Shown here: positions 37,916 to 47,272 of the stretch, in pieces | Layout of the letters: each line of letters begins with the position of its first letter | Position numbering within the stretch: the first letter of the stretch is position 1 | Assembly (NCBI GenBank): GCA_951812585.1 | Contig: OX638318.1 | Span: 462,819 to 526,818 of the forward strand | Length of the DNA: 64,000 nucleotides | Source of the DNA: Rhodothermales bacterium | Lineage (GTDB): Bacteria; Bacteroidota; Rhodothermia; Rhodothermales; Bin80 | Direction of reading: 5' to 3' | Made by a program: the position numbers and the translations under genes | The notes under the pieces: model-generated | Databases searched by the model: none | Told to the model about the DNA's origin: nothing | The model's input: the letters and a program-made list of their open reading frames with translations, nothing else

Positions 37916-40194
37916 TTGATCACCACAAATTTGCCGCGGTAGGCCCCGCCATCTGGCGTACTTACCACGAAGAAGTAGACGCCTGACGCTATTTCCTGGT
38001 CGTTGCGCGTCACTTGGAACCATGGTGTCGAATAGCGCGCGGCATCGTGCTCAATCGTCTCCACGAGCTGACCGCTATACGAATAGATGTCTATCGTTGC
38101 CCGCTCAGGAAGCCCATAGAAGCCGATCTGCTGTGCCACGTTCGCCGCGCCTCCACTGGTGAATCCGCTGTTCAGATAGAACGGATTTGGCACGGCATGC
38201 ACTTCGGTCAACTCGTCTGCTGGGCCGAGCGCCGCCAGGACGTTCGTCAGGTTGGTCTTGCCGCTCTCGCGGCCCTCTGAATCGAGGGCCGTTACCGCAT
38301 ACCACTTGGACTCACCCACGGTCGTGGCGTCGTCAATGAATTCATATTGATCCGAGTCGGTCAGGTAGCTGGTACTCCCGACCGGCACTTCTGCCAGTGT
38401 TTGCCATGGACCGATGGCTGCCTGCGCGCTAAGCACACGGTAAGAAGTCACGGCCCCCGTGAGCCGCGGATGCGAGAAGCTTTCCTGGACTCGCCCCCAG
38501 CGAATGACCGCATGGGCCCGGTCATTGTTGGTGATATTGAGTACGGGCGCGGGCGGCGGCACGGGCACCTGGTAGATCCCGTGCGCTGGATTATCCTCGG
38601 GCCAGTACGGAAGCACAGGGGGTTGGCCGGTGTAGGCATTGTAGGCCATATCCGCCACATCTTTGACGGTCTGAATGTCTGAGTTTACGTACTCGGGGTA
38701 TCCGTACGTACCAATGTAATTGTCTGTAAGCGTCTGCCCGGTGTTGGGATCGATGACACGGTCGTAGAAATGAGGCACTTCGTGCCAGGGCATCTGCTCG
38801 TCAATGACTTCGCCCAGTCCTCCACCCTCGTCCCATTCTCCGGGTCCTTTGGCTGCGCCGTAGCCCACGACCTCTGCGAGCGAGAATTCAAGCTTCGCCC
38901 CATGGGGCAGTATGTATGGACCGAAAACGATATGATGCCCAACCGCTTTGTAGGACTGCCTGAAGTTGAAGGCACCGCGCCCAGTCCACCGAAGCGAATC
39001 GGAATCTTCCGTACCTGGAGGCGGCGGAAACTGCGTTTCGCGATACGGCGTGTACGTGCCGCTCCACCGCGTGTAGGGCACGAGCTTGGGCTTCATCTTA
39101 TCCTCGCGCGAATTGCCGCTTTCGACCTTGTTCATGAAGGGCTGCTTCAGCGTACTATCGGCGTCTATCATGCGCTCATTGGACACACGCGGATCCAGGG
39201 CATATGTATGCCCTCTGGTAGCCAGATGGTTGCGGTCGTAATACAGCATCTGGATGCCCGGGACCTGCGGCGACATCAATCCGCCTCCCTGCTGCCCCGT
39301 CGATGCATAGGTGTCAAAATACTTGGGATCCGGCTTGCCGGATTCGGCAAAGTCTGCATCTACGCCGTTGCCGATGTTGACCACATAGCGCAACCAGCGG
39401 TGGCGGTCGAAATAGCCGCGCAAATCGTTCTTGTACATGAAGTCATACTCCCAAGTACCGTACCAACGCTGGAAGCCCAGCATTGAGGGAGCCACGCCGT
39501 AGTGGAAGCCGATGAGCACCTCGTACAGGGTCGAATCGTTGTTCATGATCCCGTCTCCATCGGTATCACCCGTGTTTTCGAAGGTGTACTCGTAGATGAT
39601 GAAGTCGTCGTAGTCGGGATAGCTCCAAGCGCGGCTGGTTCGCTTCACTGAAATGCCCGTGTTGGATCCCCATTCCGCCACGATGACCTCTTCCGCTTCG
39701 TCGGGATCGTAAGCGGGGTTGAGGCTACCGTCGTCCAGGAGCGGATAATTCTCGAAGCGCTCTATGGAAATCGGAAAGGAGTACACGCCCGCCACGGTGG
39801 TCGGGATGTGCTGGCCGGCCGAGCCTCCAAACGAGTAAAGCCGTTGGTCCAGATCGAAAATGTTGGTTCCTCTGTACGAGGCTGCGATTGAGATTCCTCC
39901 GCCAATGATGTTGTGCTGTCCGCTGTACTGCAGGCCATCAATGAGCGTTGCGGAATTGCCTGGCCATTCCATGAGCGGGTCCAGGGTGATATCATGGTCG
40001 CGGTAGCGCCATGCCCGGCCGATTTCCCCGGTGTTGTAGACGGTTTCGTGCAGTGTGCCGCGCCTGTGCACACGCTTGTCGCGAAGAACCTGCGCGCTGG
40101 CAGTCTGCAAGAGGGTGGCGACCATTACGGCCAGCGCGACCGTGCCTATTGAGCCTATTGAGGCTATTGATATGTTCACAGGCCTACGCATCAT
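37912..40194 (-). CDS. Large surface protein with Fn3-like region and type IX-like C-terminal domain ('YDDF' family), locus B
   Basis: A 760-residue exported protein (signal M-V-A-T-L-L-Q-T-A-S-A-Q), paralogue of the product at 14041-16017. Shared traits are a central S-Y-P-D-Y-D-D-F-I-I-Y-E-Y-T-F-E-N block (~195-212), the preceding S-V-K-R segment, an Fn3-like region near 560-660, and the terminal V-P-N-P-F-Y...I-D-I-Y-S-Y-S-G-Q-L-V-E-T-I...G-V-Y-F-F-V-V domain. D-x-D-x-D-G (D-T-D-G-D-G) at ~215 may bind calcium. The start overlaps the receptor stop by four bases. Function unknown; context suggests a surface partner of the receptor. Confidence 0.75.
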   Translation of the reverse strand: MMRRPVNISIASIGSIGTVALAVMVATLLQTASAQVLRDKRVHRRGTLHETVYNTGEIGRAWRYRDHDITLDPLMEWPGNSATLIDGLQYSGQHNIIGGGISIAASYRGTNIFDLDQRLYSFGGSAGQHIPTTVAGVYSFPISIERFENYPLLDDGSLNPAYDPDEAEEVIVAEWGSNTGISVKRTSRAWSYPDYDDFIIYEYTFENTGDTDGDGIMNNDSTLYEVLIGFHYGVAPSMLGFQRWYGTWEYDFMYKNDLRGYFDRHRWLRYVVNIGNGVDADFAESGKPDPKYFDTYASTGQQGGGLMSPQVPGIQMLYYDRNHLATRGHTYALDPRVSNERMIDADSTLKQPFMNKVESGNSREDKMKPKLVPYTRWSGTYTPYRETQFPPPPGTEDSDSLRWTGRGAFNFRQSYKAVGHHIVFGPYILPHGAKLEFSLAEVVGYGAAKGPGEWDEGGGLGEVIDEQMPWHEVPHFYDRVIDPNTGQTLTDNYIGTYGYPEYVNSDIQTVKDVADMAYNAYTGQPPVLPYWPEDNPAHGIYQVPVPPPAPVLNITNNDRAHAVIRWGRVQESFSHPRLTGAVTSYRVLSAQAAIGPWQTLAEVPVGSTSYLTDSDQYEFIDDATTVGESKWYAVTALDSEGRESGKTNLTNVLAALGPADELTEVHAVPNPFYLNSGFTSGGAANVAQQIGFYGLPERATIDIYSYSGQLVETIEHDAARYSTPWFQVTRNDQEIASGVYFFVVSTPDGGAYRGKFVVIK

Positions 40195-43034
40195 AGGTGC
40201 ACCACCACACCGAATCGGATGGATCGCGGGGCATTGTCGTAAATGCGGAACGTCTGCAGGGCGGCCAGGTCAGGATTGTTGCTGTCTGGCAACGCATACT
40301 CTATATCGTCGCCTTCCTCGTACCGGCGCAACGTTTCAGCGTCAAGAAAGACCCGGTTGTAGTCGAAGGTGTGGACGTTGAAGAGGTTGAAGATCTCCAC
40401 AAACACGTCAGACCGCCCGGCGGGCGTCTCCAGACGTTTCGTGACCTTCAGGTTGGTGTTGTGCTCCCAAGGTGTCCGCAGCGTATTGAGCTTAGCGAAA
40501 TTGTCGCCCAGCAGCTCGCTGGGCGTGTACGGGCGGCCACTCCGGCTGTCCTGGAGTATGTTGACACGCAGGCCGCCGAGCGGGTGGGCGCCGATGATTC
40601 GCGGTCCCCACGCACGCGGAAGGTTGAGTCCTGCCACCCAGACGAGCGCGTGTCGGCGGTCAAAGTCCAGCAGAATATCACGCGGACTGGGTGGCTGCGT
40701 TTGCTCATTGGTCTCATCTACGATGGGACTGCGACCGGTCGGCGTGGAGTTCTTCCCCGTAGCGACTGAAAAGTGATAGCGAATGGAACCCGAGACCACC
40801 CCTTGGCGCTTGTTCAGGCGAAGGCTGAACCCCCTGACATTGGCATAATCCCGATTGCCTACCGACTCGTACAGGTTGTCGTTGGCGTCGATATAGACTA
40901 CGCGTTGGATCAGGTTCTTGACATCTTTGAAGTAGCCGCTGACATCGAATGTGAACCCGCGGGCGACGCCCAGCACCAAGCCCACATCATAACTCTTGGT
41001 TTCCTCCGGTTTGAGAAGCGGATTCCCCAGGCGCCTGGGCTCAGCGGTGCCGAGATTCTCGTTGAACAGCGTGGTGCGCCGCCCGATGAGGCGCTCCAGC
41101 CCCGGACGCTTCAAGAAATTACCGTAGTTCAGGTGGAAGACCGCCCGCTCGCTGATGGGGAAGGAGAACCCCAGGCGAGGCTGCAAACGCACGACTTTAG
41201 GTGCCTTTGACTGCTCCGCCAATGCCTCGTCGATCACCGCTGGGTTGTCTGGATCCCTGAACGGCGAAAAGGTATCGGTGTAGTAATGCACATTCTGGTC
41301 ATAGAAATCCAGCCGCAGCCCGACATTGGTGATCATGCCCTCAAACTCCATCTTGTCCTGCACATAGAGGGCGGCTTCGTACGGTTTGGCACGATAATAC
41401 TCCTGTACGGCACTCGACCGTGACGAGTGATTGAGTCGGTTCTCTACGTTGATGTCATACCAGTTTCCCTGGAAGCCTACTTTGAACTCATGATTGTTGG
41501 ATACCTGGCTGTTAATGAAGCCGACTGCAGACCAGGTCCACGACCGCTCGTTGAAGAAATCGTCGTCCATCACGCCCGTCCTGAATCCGTCCTCCCAATA
41601 CAGCCGTTCCCATACGGATCGGTCGTAGATGTCATCTCTGAACCGGTCCGGATCGATCACATCCACTCCTTCATCCAGGCGTGTCCGCATCCCGTTCAGT
41701 GTCACCTCATAGAACGTGCGATCATTGAGTACATGGGAATACACCAGGCCCAGCCCGGTGCTTCGGTCCCACACTTTGTTGGCACCGATTACGCGATCAT
41801 AAATCCAGCGATAAAAGCCGCCGGACGAGTAGCTGAATTCCTGCGAATAGACTGTTCCGTGAAGGCCGCTGAGCTTTAACTTCATGCCGCGGGCGGGCCT
41901 GATGACGAGATTGCCCATCACTTGGGCCTGCCGGTCGGGGGCGGGCGTCGGCAACATAGGCCAGACCCGGTTAATCTGCGTGGCTACGAACAAGTTGGTG
42001 TGGTCCGAAAGCGGGCCCCCGATGGTAAGGTCCAGTAGTGCATCCCACCGATTGTTGTATTCATGTCCGATATCCCGGTGTGTCCGGCGCCACAGGTCAT
42101 AGGCCAGCTGTGCCCCTTCATCTGGATCCACGCGGGAGCCGAACCCACGACCGATAGCGCCCTGCCACCGCGGCCGGTCGTCGTTCTCTGGATCAGGGGC
42201 TTGCCACCATTCCAGATTATCCATCAACCGGATATACGGATTGGTGTCAGGATCGAAGACGCTGCCACCAAAATGCTTGTAGCTTGGCATTCGCGTACGC
42301 ATTTCCGCGCGGCTTTGCCAAACGCTGCCGCCTTCCTTTGTTGAGATGTTGATTACTCCGCTCATGGCATTGCCGTACTCAGCGGAGAATCCGCTGGTGA
42401 TCACCTCGACCTCCTCCACTGCGCTCAGCATCGGTGTAAATGAGCGTGAGGAATTGAGCGGATTGACAATGCCCATACCTGCCAGGATATAGAGCTCCTC
42501 GTTCGAACGGCCGCCCCGAAAATGCCCATCATTCACTTCAGCCTGGAGCGCCAGCACATCGGACAGGTTGGTTACCCCGGCGATCTGCTCCACTTCTTCG
42601 GGTCGGATGATTTCCACCGTTGCCGTCTGGTCCGGCTCAACGTCCGGCCTGACCGCGACCACGATTACATCGTCTCCCTCCGTGACCGTTTCTTCAAGCG
42701 TGAAATCGACTCTCGTCGTCCGATTGATGTTTACGATAACATCAGACTGCGTGAGGGCGCGATACCCAATAAAGGAGGCGGTCAGATTGTAGGTCCCGGG
42801 GGTAACGTTGAGGATAAAGTAGCGGCCTTCCAGATCGGTGGATGTCCCGCGCAACGTGCCCATGACCACCACATTGACGCCGACCATGGGCTCGCCGGCA
42901 TTGTCGGTCACTAGCCCGGTGATCTTGCCAGACTGACCTGCGGCAGGGATGACCACCTGGGGCAGCATCGAGGCGAGAACCAGCATGAGCAACGAGCCTA
43001 AATACTGCAATCTCGACTGCAATCTCGTGCTCAT
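40191..43034 (-). CDS. TonB-dependent outer-membrane receptor, locus B
   Basis: A 947-residue receptor with signal peptide (V-V-I-P-A-A-G-Q), carboxypeptidase-like domain (G-K-I-T-G-L-V-T-D-N-A-G-E-P-M-V-G-V-N-V, ~36-115), plug (A-E-Y-G-N-A-M-S-G-V-I-N-I-S-T-K, ~220-235) and a barrel ending I-R-F-G-V-V-V-H-L. It should import oligosaccharides released by the PL6 and heparinase-type lyases in the same operon. No SusD partner. A LacI-type palindrome lies 73 bp upstream. Genes down to 35507 overlap or nearly touch, implying one transcript. Confidence 0.92.
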   Translation of the reverse strand: MSTRLQSRLQYLGSLLMLVLASMLPQVVIPAAGQSGKITGLVTDNAGEPMVGVNVVVMGTLRGTSTDLEGRYFILNVTPGTYNLTASFIGYRALTQSDVIVNINRTTRVDFTLEETVTEGDDVIVVAVRPDVEPDQTATVEIIRPEEVEQIAGVTNLSDVLALQAEVNDGHFRGGRSNEELYILAGMGIVNPLNSSRSFTPMLSAVEEVEVITSGFSAEYGNAMSGVINISTKEGGSVWQSRAEMRTRMPSYKHFGGSVFDPDTNPYIRLMDNLEWWQAPDPENDDRPRWQGAIGRGFGSRVDPDEGAQLAYDLWRRTHRDIGHEYNNRWDALLDLTIGGPLSDHTNLFVATQINRVWPMLPTPAPDRQAQVMGNLVIRPARGMKLKLSGLHGTVYSQEFSYSSGGFYRWIYDRVIGANKVWDRSTGLGLVYSHVLNDRTFYEVTLNGMRTRLDEGVDVIDPDRFRDDIYDRSVWERLYWEDGFRTGVMDDDFFNERSWTWSAVGFINSQVSNNHEFKVGFQGNWYDINVENRLNHSSRSSAVQEYYRAKPYEAALYVQDKMEFEGMITNVGLRLDFYDQNVHYYTDTFSPFRDPDNPAVIDEALAEQSKAPKVVRLQPRLGFSFPISERAVFHLNYGNFLKRPGLERLIGRRTTLFNENLGTAEPRRLGNPLLKPEETKSYDVGLVLGVARGFTFDVSGYFKDVKNLIQRVVYIDANDNLYESVGNRDYANVRGFSLRLNKRQGVVSGSIRYHFSVATGKNSTPTGRSPIVDETNEQTQPPSPRDILLDFDRRHALVWVAGLNLPRAWGPRIIGAHPLGGLRVNILQDSRSGRPYTPSELLGDNFAKLNTLRTPWEHNTNLKVTKRLETPAGRSDVFVEIFNLFNVHTFDYNRVFLDAETLRRYEEGDDIEYALPDSNNPDLAALQTFRIYDNAPRSIRFGVVVHL

Positions 43035-43106
43035 ATCTCCCTTTGGGCCGTTCGGAACCCCAAAAACCCAAGCCCCAAGCTATGGTATTGAACGCGGACG
43101 TAACTA

Positions 43107-43118
43107 GCAAGCGTTTGC
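43107..43118. promoter_or_regulatory. LacI-type operator in front of locus B receptor
   Basis: GCAAGCGTTTGC is a 12-bp palindrome with central CG and GCAA/TTGC arms, asymmetric at a single pair, matching the classical LacI-family operator form. It lies 73 bp before the receptor ATG, nearly the same distance as the palindrome in locus A (72 bp), but its arms differ (GCAA vs TGTTA), suggesting a different repressor. Confidence 0.5.
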
Positions 43119-43139
43119 GCAAGCCGCTCGCGCCCCGGC

Positions 43140-44198
43140 TTAGCGGTACAGGGAAATCCTGGTGATGCGGCCCTCGGGGCCTATCGCCCAACCGACGCGA
43201 TTGCTGGCAAAAGCCACGCTCCAGTAGTTTTCTGTGGACAGTGTCGTCCAAGACGCTCCGTCGTTCACTGCAAACCCCAAGCCTTCCGGGCCTACGGCAA
43301 CAAGCGTTGGCAAGGGCGCGCCTGGCACATAGGAAGCGCCATAAACGGGCCCTGGAAAGCTCGACCTCCCGGCCGCAACCCATGTATCGCCGCCGTCCCG
43401 ACTCATCGCGATGTTCACTGCGCGACTCTCCATATCGGTGACATCGCCACCCAGCACCGTGATCTGCGTCTCCGAGGCTACAGCCACCGATGTGATGCCG
43501 CTGACCGGACCACCAGGAATCGGGGTGTCGGCATAGGTCCAGCTCTGACCGCGATCTGTGGTGCGCAAAACGCGCGCCGGCCCCTTTTCATTTGCACCCG
43601 TTCCGATCCACGCCGCACTGTCGCCTCCGACAGTCAGGCAATGTCCGCTGGCAGCAAAACTGCCCTCACCGCTGCGGGCGGCAGGCAGGCTTTCGGCTGA
43701 AATGCGCTCCCAGGTGGTGCCGCCATCCCTGGTAGTGATGATGTAGAAGCGGCCCTCGAAGGAATCACTGAACGCCAAACCACTCTGCGCATCCCAGAAT
43801 CCAATGCAGTCAAAAAAAACCGCAGGCTCAGTATTGGTGAACTGCAGCGCCCAGTGCTGTCCGCCATCTTCGGTCTTGTAGATGCGCGACTGCACGCCAG
43901 ACCCAATGCTCAGCAGGTACGCGGTTTCGGAATCAACTCCGTGCACATCCCTGAATTGGAGCGAATCCGCCCCCGGCACGGTGCCAATCTTCCAGGTCTG
44001 TCCGCCATCAAGTGTGCGACCAAAGGTGCCATCGGTGCCGCTGATCCATACGACTGTCTCATCGACCGGGCTGATGCCAATGAAGTGGGTCGTGCTCCCC
44101 GACTCCTGGTTCGTAATCATCGGATCCAGCTGAAGCGAGGGATTGCAACCCATAAGCATCACGAAAGTGACCAACGAAAAGCGTGTTCTGTGCATCAT
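43140..44198 (-). CDS. BNR/YCF48-like beta-propeller lipoprotein
   Basis: A ~352-residue lipoprotein (signal ending V-M-L-M-G-C; ATG at 44198, alternatives 44195 and 44210). At least four Asp-box-like repeats of the form T-x-D-G-G-x-x-W are visible (T-L-D-G-G-Q-T-W, T-E-D-G-G-Q-H-W, T-R-D-G-G-T-T-W, S-R-D-G-G-D-T-W) plus T-D-R-G-Q-S-W. This is the pattern of sialidase-like or YCF48/Hcf136-type propellers, which act as scaffolds or sugar binders. It precedes the locus B receptor by 105 bp with the palindrome between, so it may be transcribed separately. No sialidase catalytic set is evident. Confidence 0.75.
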   Translation of the reverse strand: MMHRTRFSLVTFVMLMGCNPSLQLDPMITNQESGSTTHFIGISPVDETVVWISGTDGTFGRTLDGGQTWKIGTVPGADSLQFRDVHGVDSETAYLLSIGSGVQSRIYKTEDGGQHWALQFTNTEPAVFFDCIGFWDAQSGLAFSDSFEGRFYIITTRDGGTTWERISAESLPAARSGEGSFAASGHCLTVGGDSAAWIGTGANEKGPARVLRTTDRGQSWTYADTPIPGGPVSGITSVAVASETQITVLGGDVTDMESRAVNIAMSRDGGDTWVAAGRSSFPGPVYGASYVPGAPLPTLVAVGPEGLGFAVNDGASWTTLSTENYWSVAFASNRVGWAIGPEGRITRISLYR

Positions 44199-44375
44199 GT
44201 AGCGAATCATATAGCGAGTCGTGTCCGTGCGCCGTTCTTGCAACGATATGGAAAGATTCGGTGCCTGGCACAGGCCCTGCGCAGCAGCCAGCGCGGCATG
44301 CGCCTTGACGTCAAGCATTGCAAGCGTTGACCGGGTACCGCTGAAGGGCGCACAGTTGCCGCGACCCCGCAGACA

Positions 44376-44413
44376 GCCGGAGCGGATCCGGCATGTGCGA
44401 AGGCGGCCGCCTT
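44376..44413 (-). terminator. Double stem-loop downstream of sugar isomerase gene
   Basis: GCCGGA (44376-44381) pairs with TCCGGC (44387-44392), and a perfect 14-bp palindrome AAGGCGGCCGCCTT occupies 44400-44413. They lie just past the stop of the minus-strand gene at 44447 and before the next gene's start, as expected for a factor-independent or stabilising 3' structure. Confidence 0.5.
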
Positions 44414-44446
44414 ATGGCCGCGCCCAGTGGGTCTGATGCACGATAT

Positions 44447-45319
44447 TCACGGCACGGGCCAATACCTGTTCAAATGGCCTCGCAAAAACGCCGTGCTCTG
44501 CACCAGTTCGTCCATGCCTTGGAGTCCGTCTTCAATGCTCACCCAGGCGCAGCGCGATGCCTCGCGAATGACCGAAAAAATGCGGTCATAGTCATTGAGG
44601 CCTTGCCCGATCACGCCATGCTTCAGCACAGTGGCATAGCCCGCTTCCGGTGGACGCGCATAGAGCGCACGCAGCGTTCCGCCAGCCAGATAGCGATCAC
44701 TGGCGTGCATCGTCACAACACGCGGCGCAAAGCGCCGAAGCCAGTCCATGGGATCGTCGCCCGCCAGGAGCGCATTGGATGGATCAAAGTTGATACCAAA
44801 ATTTGGATGGCTCACCCGCTCCACGAGCGCGGAGAAGACCGTAATGTGCTGCGCAAATTCCGGGTAGGCCCAGTAGTTGTCTTTGTAATGATTCTCCAGC
44901 GTCAATGTGACCTGGTGCCTGCTGGTGTAATCGAGGCATTCATGAATCGCGTCCGACACGAGCATGATACCCTCCGCCACCGCAATGCCCGGCCGCCGCT
45001 GCCCGCTGAGAATGCGGCAGTACTGACCACCAAGCGCAGCGGTCATGTCGATCCAGCGCTTTTGCAGGTCGATTTGCCGCCTACGATATGCCGCATCTTT
45101 GTGGCAGAAGTCTGGCGAGCAGCATAGCATCGGAATGCAAAGTCCTTCCGATTCAGCAATACTTCGATACCTGGACCATCCATTCCTGTCCTGCAAGTCC
45201 AGGAACTCGCCATAGAACTCCAGTCCTTCCACATCCAGTGTCGCCGCCAGGCGGATCCACGCTTCCAGTGTCATGGCACCGGACACGCACAATGCATCCA
45301 TGAATGCCTTCGGAAACAC
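44447..45319 (-). CDS. Sugar phosphate isomerase/epimerase-like TIM barrel
   Basis: A 290-residue protein of the xylose-isomerase-like (AP-endonuclease 2) TIM-barrel superfamily. Candidate metal ligands appear in the usual order: E in T-L-E-N-H-Y (~142), D in N-F-D-P-S-N-A (~182), H in T-M-H-A-S-D-R (~208) and E in S-I-E-D-G-L (~270). No signal peptide, so cytoplasmic. These proteins isomerise or epimerise keto sugars and inositol derivatives; the substrate cannot be read from sequence. Monocistronic in appearance, with a strong hairpin after the stop. Confidence 0.8.
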   Translation of the reverse strand: MFPKAFMDALCVSGAMTLEAWIRLAATLDVEGLEFYGEFLDLQDRNGWSRYRSIAESEGLCIPMLCCSPDFCHKDAAYRRRQIDLQKRWIDMTAALGGQYCRILSGQRRPGIAVAEGIMLVSDAIHECLDYTSRHQVTLTLENHYKDNYWAYPEFAQHITVFSALVERVSHPNFGINFDPSNALLAGDDPMDWLRRFAPRVVTMHASDRYLAGGTLRALYARPPEAGYATVLKHGVIGQGLNDYDRIFSVIREASRCAWVSIEDGLQGMDELVQSTAFLRGHLNRYWPVP

Positions 45320-45793
45320 CGCAAGCCGTGGCCTCCTAAGTCATAGCACGCGGCATTAGCCCATAGAGGCTCGGCCTCAACAAGTACGTGGGCACCTAGC
45401 GCCATGACCTTTTTCGGGCGCTACTCGGACGTGCAGAATCCGATGATGTCCGACTTCGTCCAGGATCGCCAGTCGCCGAGGGGTACGGCTAGGGCGGAAC
45501 AGCTCGACCAGCGGTAGCGCGAGCCGTGTCTCGGCCCGATGCGTTGGAACACGGCGGACTGGCAAGGGGTGCCGCGCCCCCCTTGGACCCCCTGAGCTTC
45601 CGCCCGGGGTCGGCCGCGGCGGAGGGCGGGAGCCGCCTTCAGAACCTCGTCCTCATTTGACCCCATGATCGGCCGCCGCACCAACCCCGTGACCGCGTGC
45701 GACAAATGCGTTGGACCTGCGGGTTTTGCCCGGATAGTGTCCGTTGGTGCCGCTCACCCCCTCTTCTCCAGTTCCGCTTTTCCGATGACGAAG
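45320..45793. other. Intergenic stretch without a recognisable gene
   Basis: Very GC-rich, with a stem of CAAGGGG (45563-45569) and CCCCTTG (45579-45585). Minus-strand frames give arginine/proline-rich shadows only. Composition resembles the adjacent PLP-decarboxylase gene more than the sugar-isomerase gene, and it may be part of the same acquired segment. Confidence 0.4.
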
Positions 45794-47272
45794 TCAAAGC
45801 AACGCATCCTGCCCGAAGCGCTCGGCGGCCGACAGCGTCTCCCGCACATCGTCCCAGGTGGTGTTGTAGTTGACGATGCAGAGCCTCAGCGAAAACCTTC
45901 CTCCTGGCATGGCCGAGGACATGAACGCCGGGTCGTCCCAGAACAGGTGGGCCAGCACCTCGCGATTGATTTCGTCCAAGTCGTGGTCCGCGATGTCTTG
46001 ACCGGCTGGATCGACGCGGAAGCACACGACGCTCAACGACGCGGGGCTCGTGCACGTCAGCACGGGACTTTCGTCGATGTATTCCTGAGCACGCTCGGCT
46101 AATTCCAGGCCGTTGGAGATGGCCTGTCTGAATGCGGCCATCCCGAACGTCTGCACCGACATCCAGATCTTGAGCGCGCGCGCGGAGCGGCTCATCTGGA
46201 GGCCGCGGTCCCAGAAGTTGGGATGACCGGAGCCCCACAGCGCGTCTTGCAGGAAGTCGGGACGGATCGCGAACGGCTTCTCGAGTGTCGAGATGTCCCT
46301 GACCATTAGGCAGCCCACTTCATAGGGCTGGAAGAACCACTTGTGCGCGTCGAGCCCGACCGAGTCGGCACGATCGATGCCGCGCAGGATGCGCTTGCCT
46401 CGTTCGGTCACGACGGCGAACCCGCCGTAAGCGGCGTCGACATGCAGCCAGATGCCCTCCGATGCGCAAAAGTCGGCCAGTTTCTCCAGCGGATCGACCG
46501 CTCCGGTCGCGGTAGCTCCGGCATTGGCGCACACCGCGATGGGCTCCAGTCCGGCGGCGCGGTCCTCTGCCACCATTGAGGCCAGCTCGCCCATATCGAT
46601 GCGAAAGCAATTATCGCTCGGCACAATCCGGGCGTGCTCCGGGCGGATACCGACGATCTTCACGGCCCTCTGGTGCGCACTGTGGCTCTGATCACTCATG
46701 TAAACGCTGGCGCTCTCCGGGTATCCGGCGGCTTCCCTCGCGGCCACGAGCGCATCCAGGCTCGCGGCGGAGCCACCGCTCGTCAGCACCCCGCCCCCCG
46801 TGTCCGGGTAGCCGAGCCATTGGCGAAACCAGTCGATGACCACGCATTCGAGCTGGCTGGTGCCGCTCGCGATGAGCCAATTGCAGGAGTTGACGTTGTA
46901 GCCTGCGGCGAGGAAGTCCGCGATGACTCCCGGCCAGGTGGCAGAGGACGGCACGAAGCCGAAGCAACGGGGATGGTCGAGGCTAAGTGCCAGTGGAAGG
47001 ATGTCGGTCAGCGCCTGCTCCATAACCTCATTGGGCGCTCGCCCGCGCTCCGGCGGATCCTCCATGAACTTTTCGTCAAGCTCGCCACGAAACTCGCCGT
47101 CCCATGCCTCTTTCCGGCCCAACTCCTCGCTGCGCCGTACGAGAGCCTCGGCTGCCCTGACGGCTAGGTCAAGCATGGCCGGAGCGGGCATCCGTAAACC
47201 GTTCGAGAGTGCAGGGCCCGACGTGCCCTGCGCCTGGTTCTCCGTGGAAGAGTCCTTTGCTTGTCGACGCAT
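45794..47272 (-). CDS. PLP-dependent group II decarboxylase (aromatic/acidic amino acid type)
   Basis: The ATG at 47272 gives ~492 residues. The fold-type I decarboxylase core is clear: T-S-G-G-S-A-A-S-L-D-A (phosphate loop, ~165), a histidine in S-D-Q-S-H-S-A-H (cofactor stacking), H-V-D-A-A-Y-G-G (~300) and D-A-H-K-W-F-F (~335) whose Lys binds PLP. Relatives decarboxylate L-DOPA, tryptophan, tyrosine, glutamate or 2,4-diaminobutyrate; the substrate is not predictable here. It has no pathway link to the polysaccharide genes. Base use looks more GC-rich at third positions than in neighbours, which may mark transfer. Confidence 0.85.
   Translation of the reverse strand: MRRQAKDSSTENQAQGTSGPALSNGLRMPAPAMLDLAVRAAEALVRRSEELGRKEAWDGEFRGELDEKFMEDPPERGRAPNEVMEQALTDILPLALSLDHPRCFGFVPSSATWPGVIADFLAAGYNVNSCNWLIASGTSQLECVVIDWFRQWLGYPDTGGGVLTSGGSAASLDALVAAREAAGYPESASVYMSDQSHSAHQRAVKIVGIRPEHARIVPSDNCFRIDMGELASMVAEDRAAGLEPIAVCANAGATATGAVDPLEKLADFCASEGIWLHVDAAYGGFAVVTERGKRILRGIDRADSVGLDAHKWFFQPYEVGCLMVRDISTLEKPFAIRPDFLQDALWGSGHPNFWDRGLQMSRSARALKIWMSVQTFGMAAFRQAISNGLELAERAQEYIDESPVLTCTSPASLSVVCFRVDPAGQDIADHDLDEINREVLAHLFWDDPAFMSSAMPGGRFSLRLCIVNYNTTWDDVRETLSAAERFGQDALL

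Noticed and set aside
43140-44198. Possible true sialidase because of repeated Asp-boxes
   Set aside because: The arginine triad and Tyr/Glu nucleophile arrangement are not apparent; Asp-box propellers occur in many non-enzymes.
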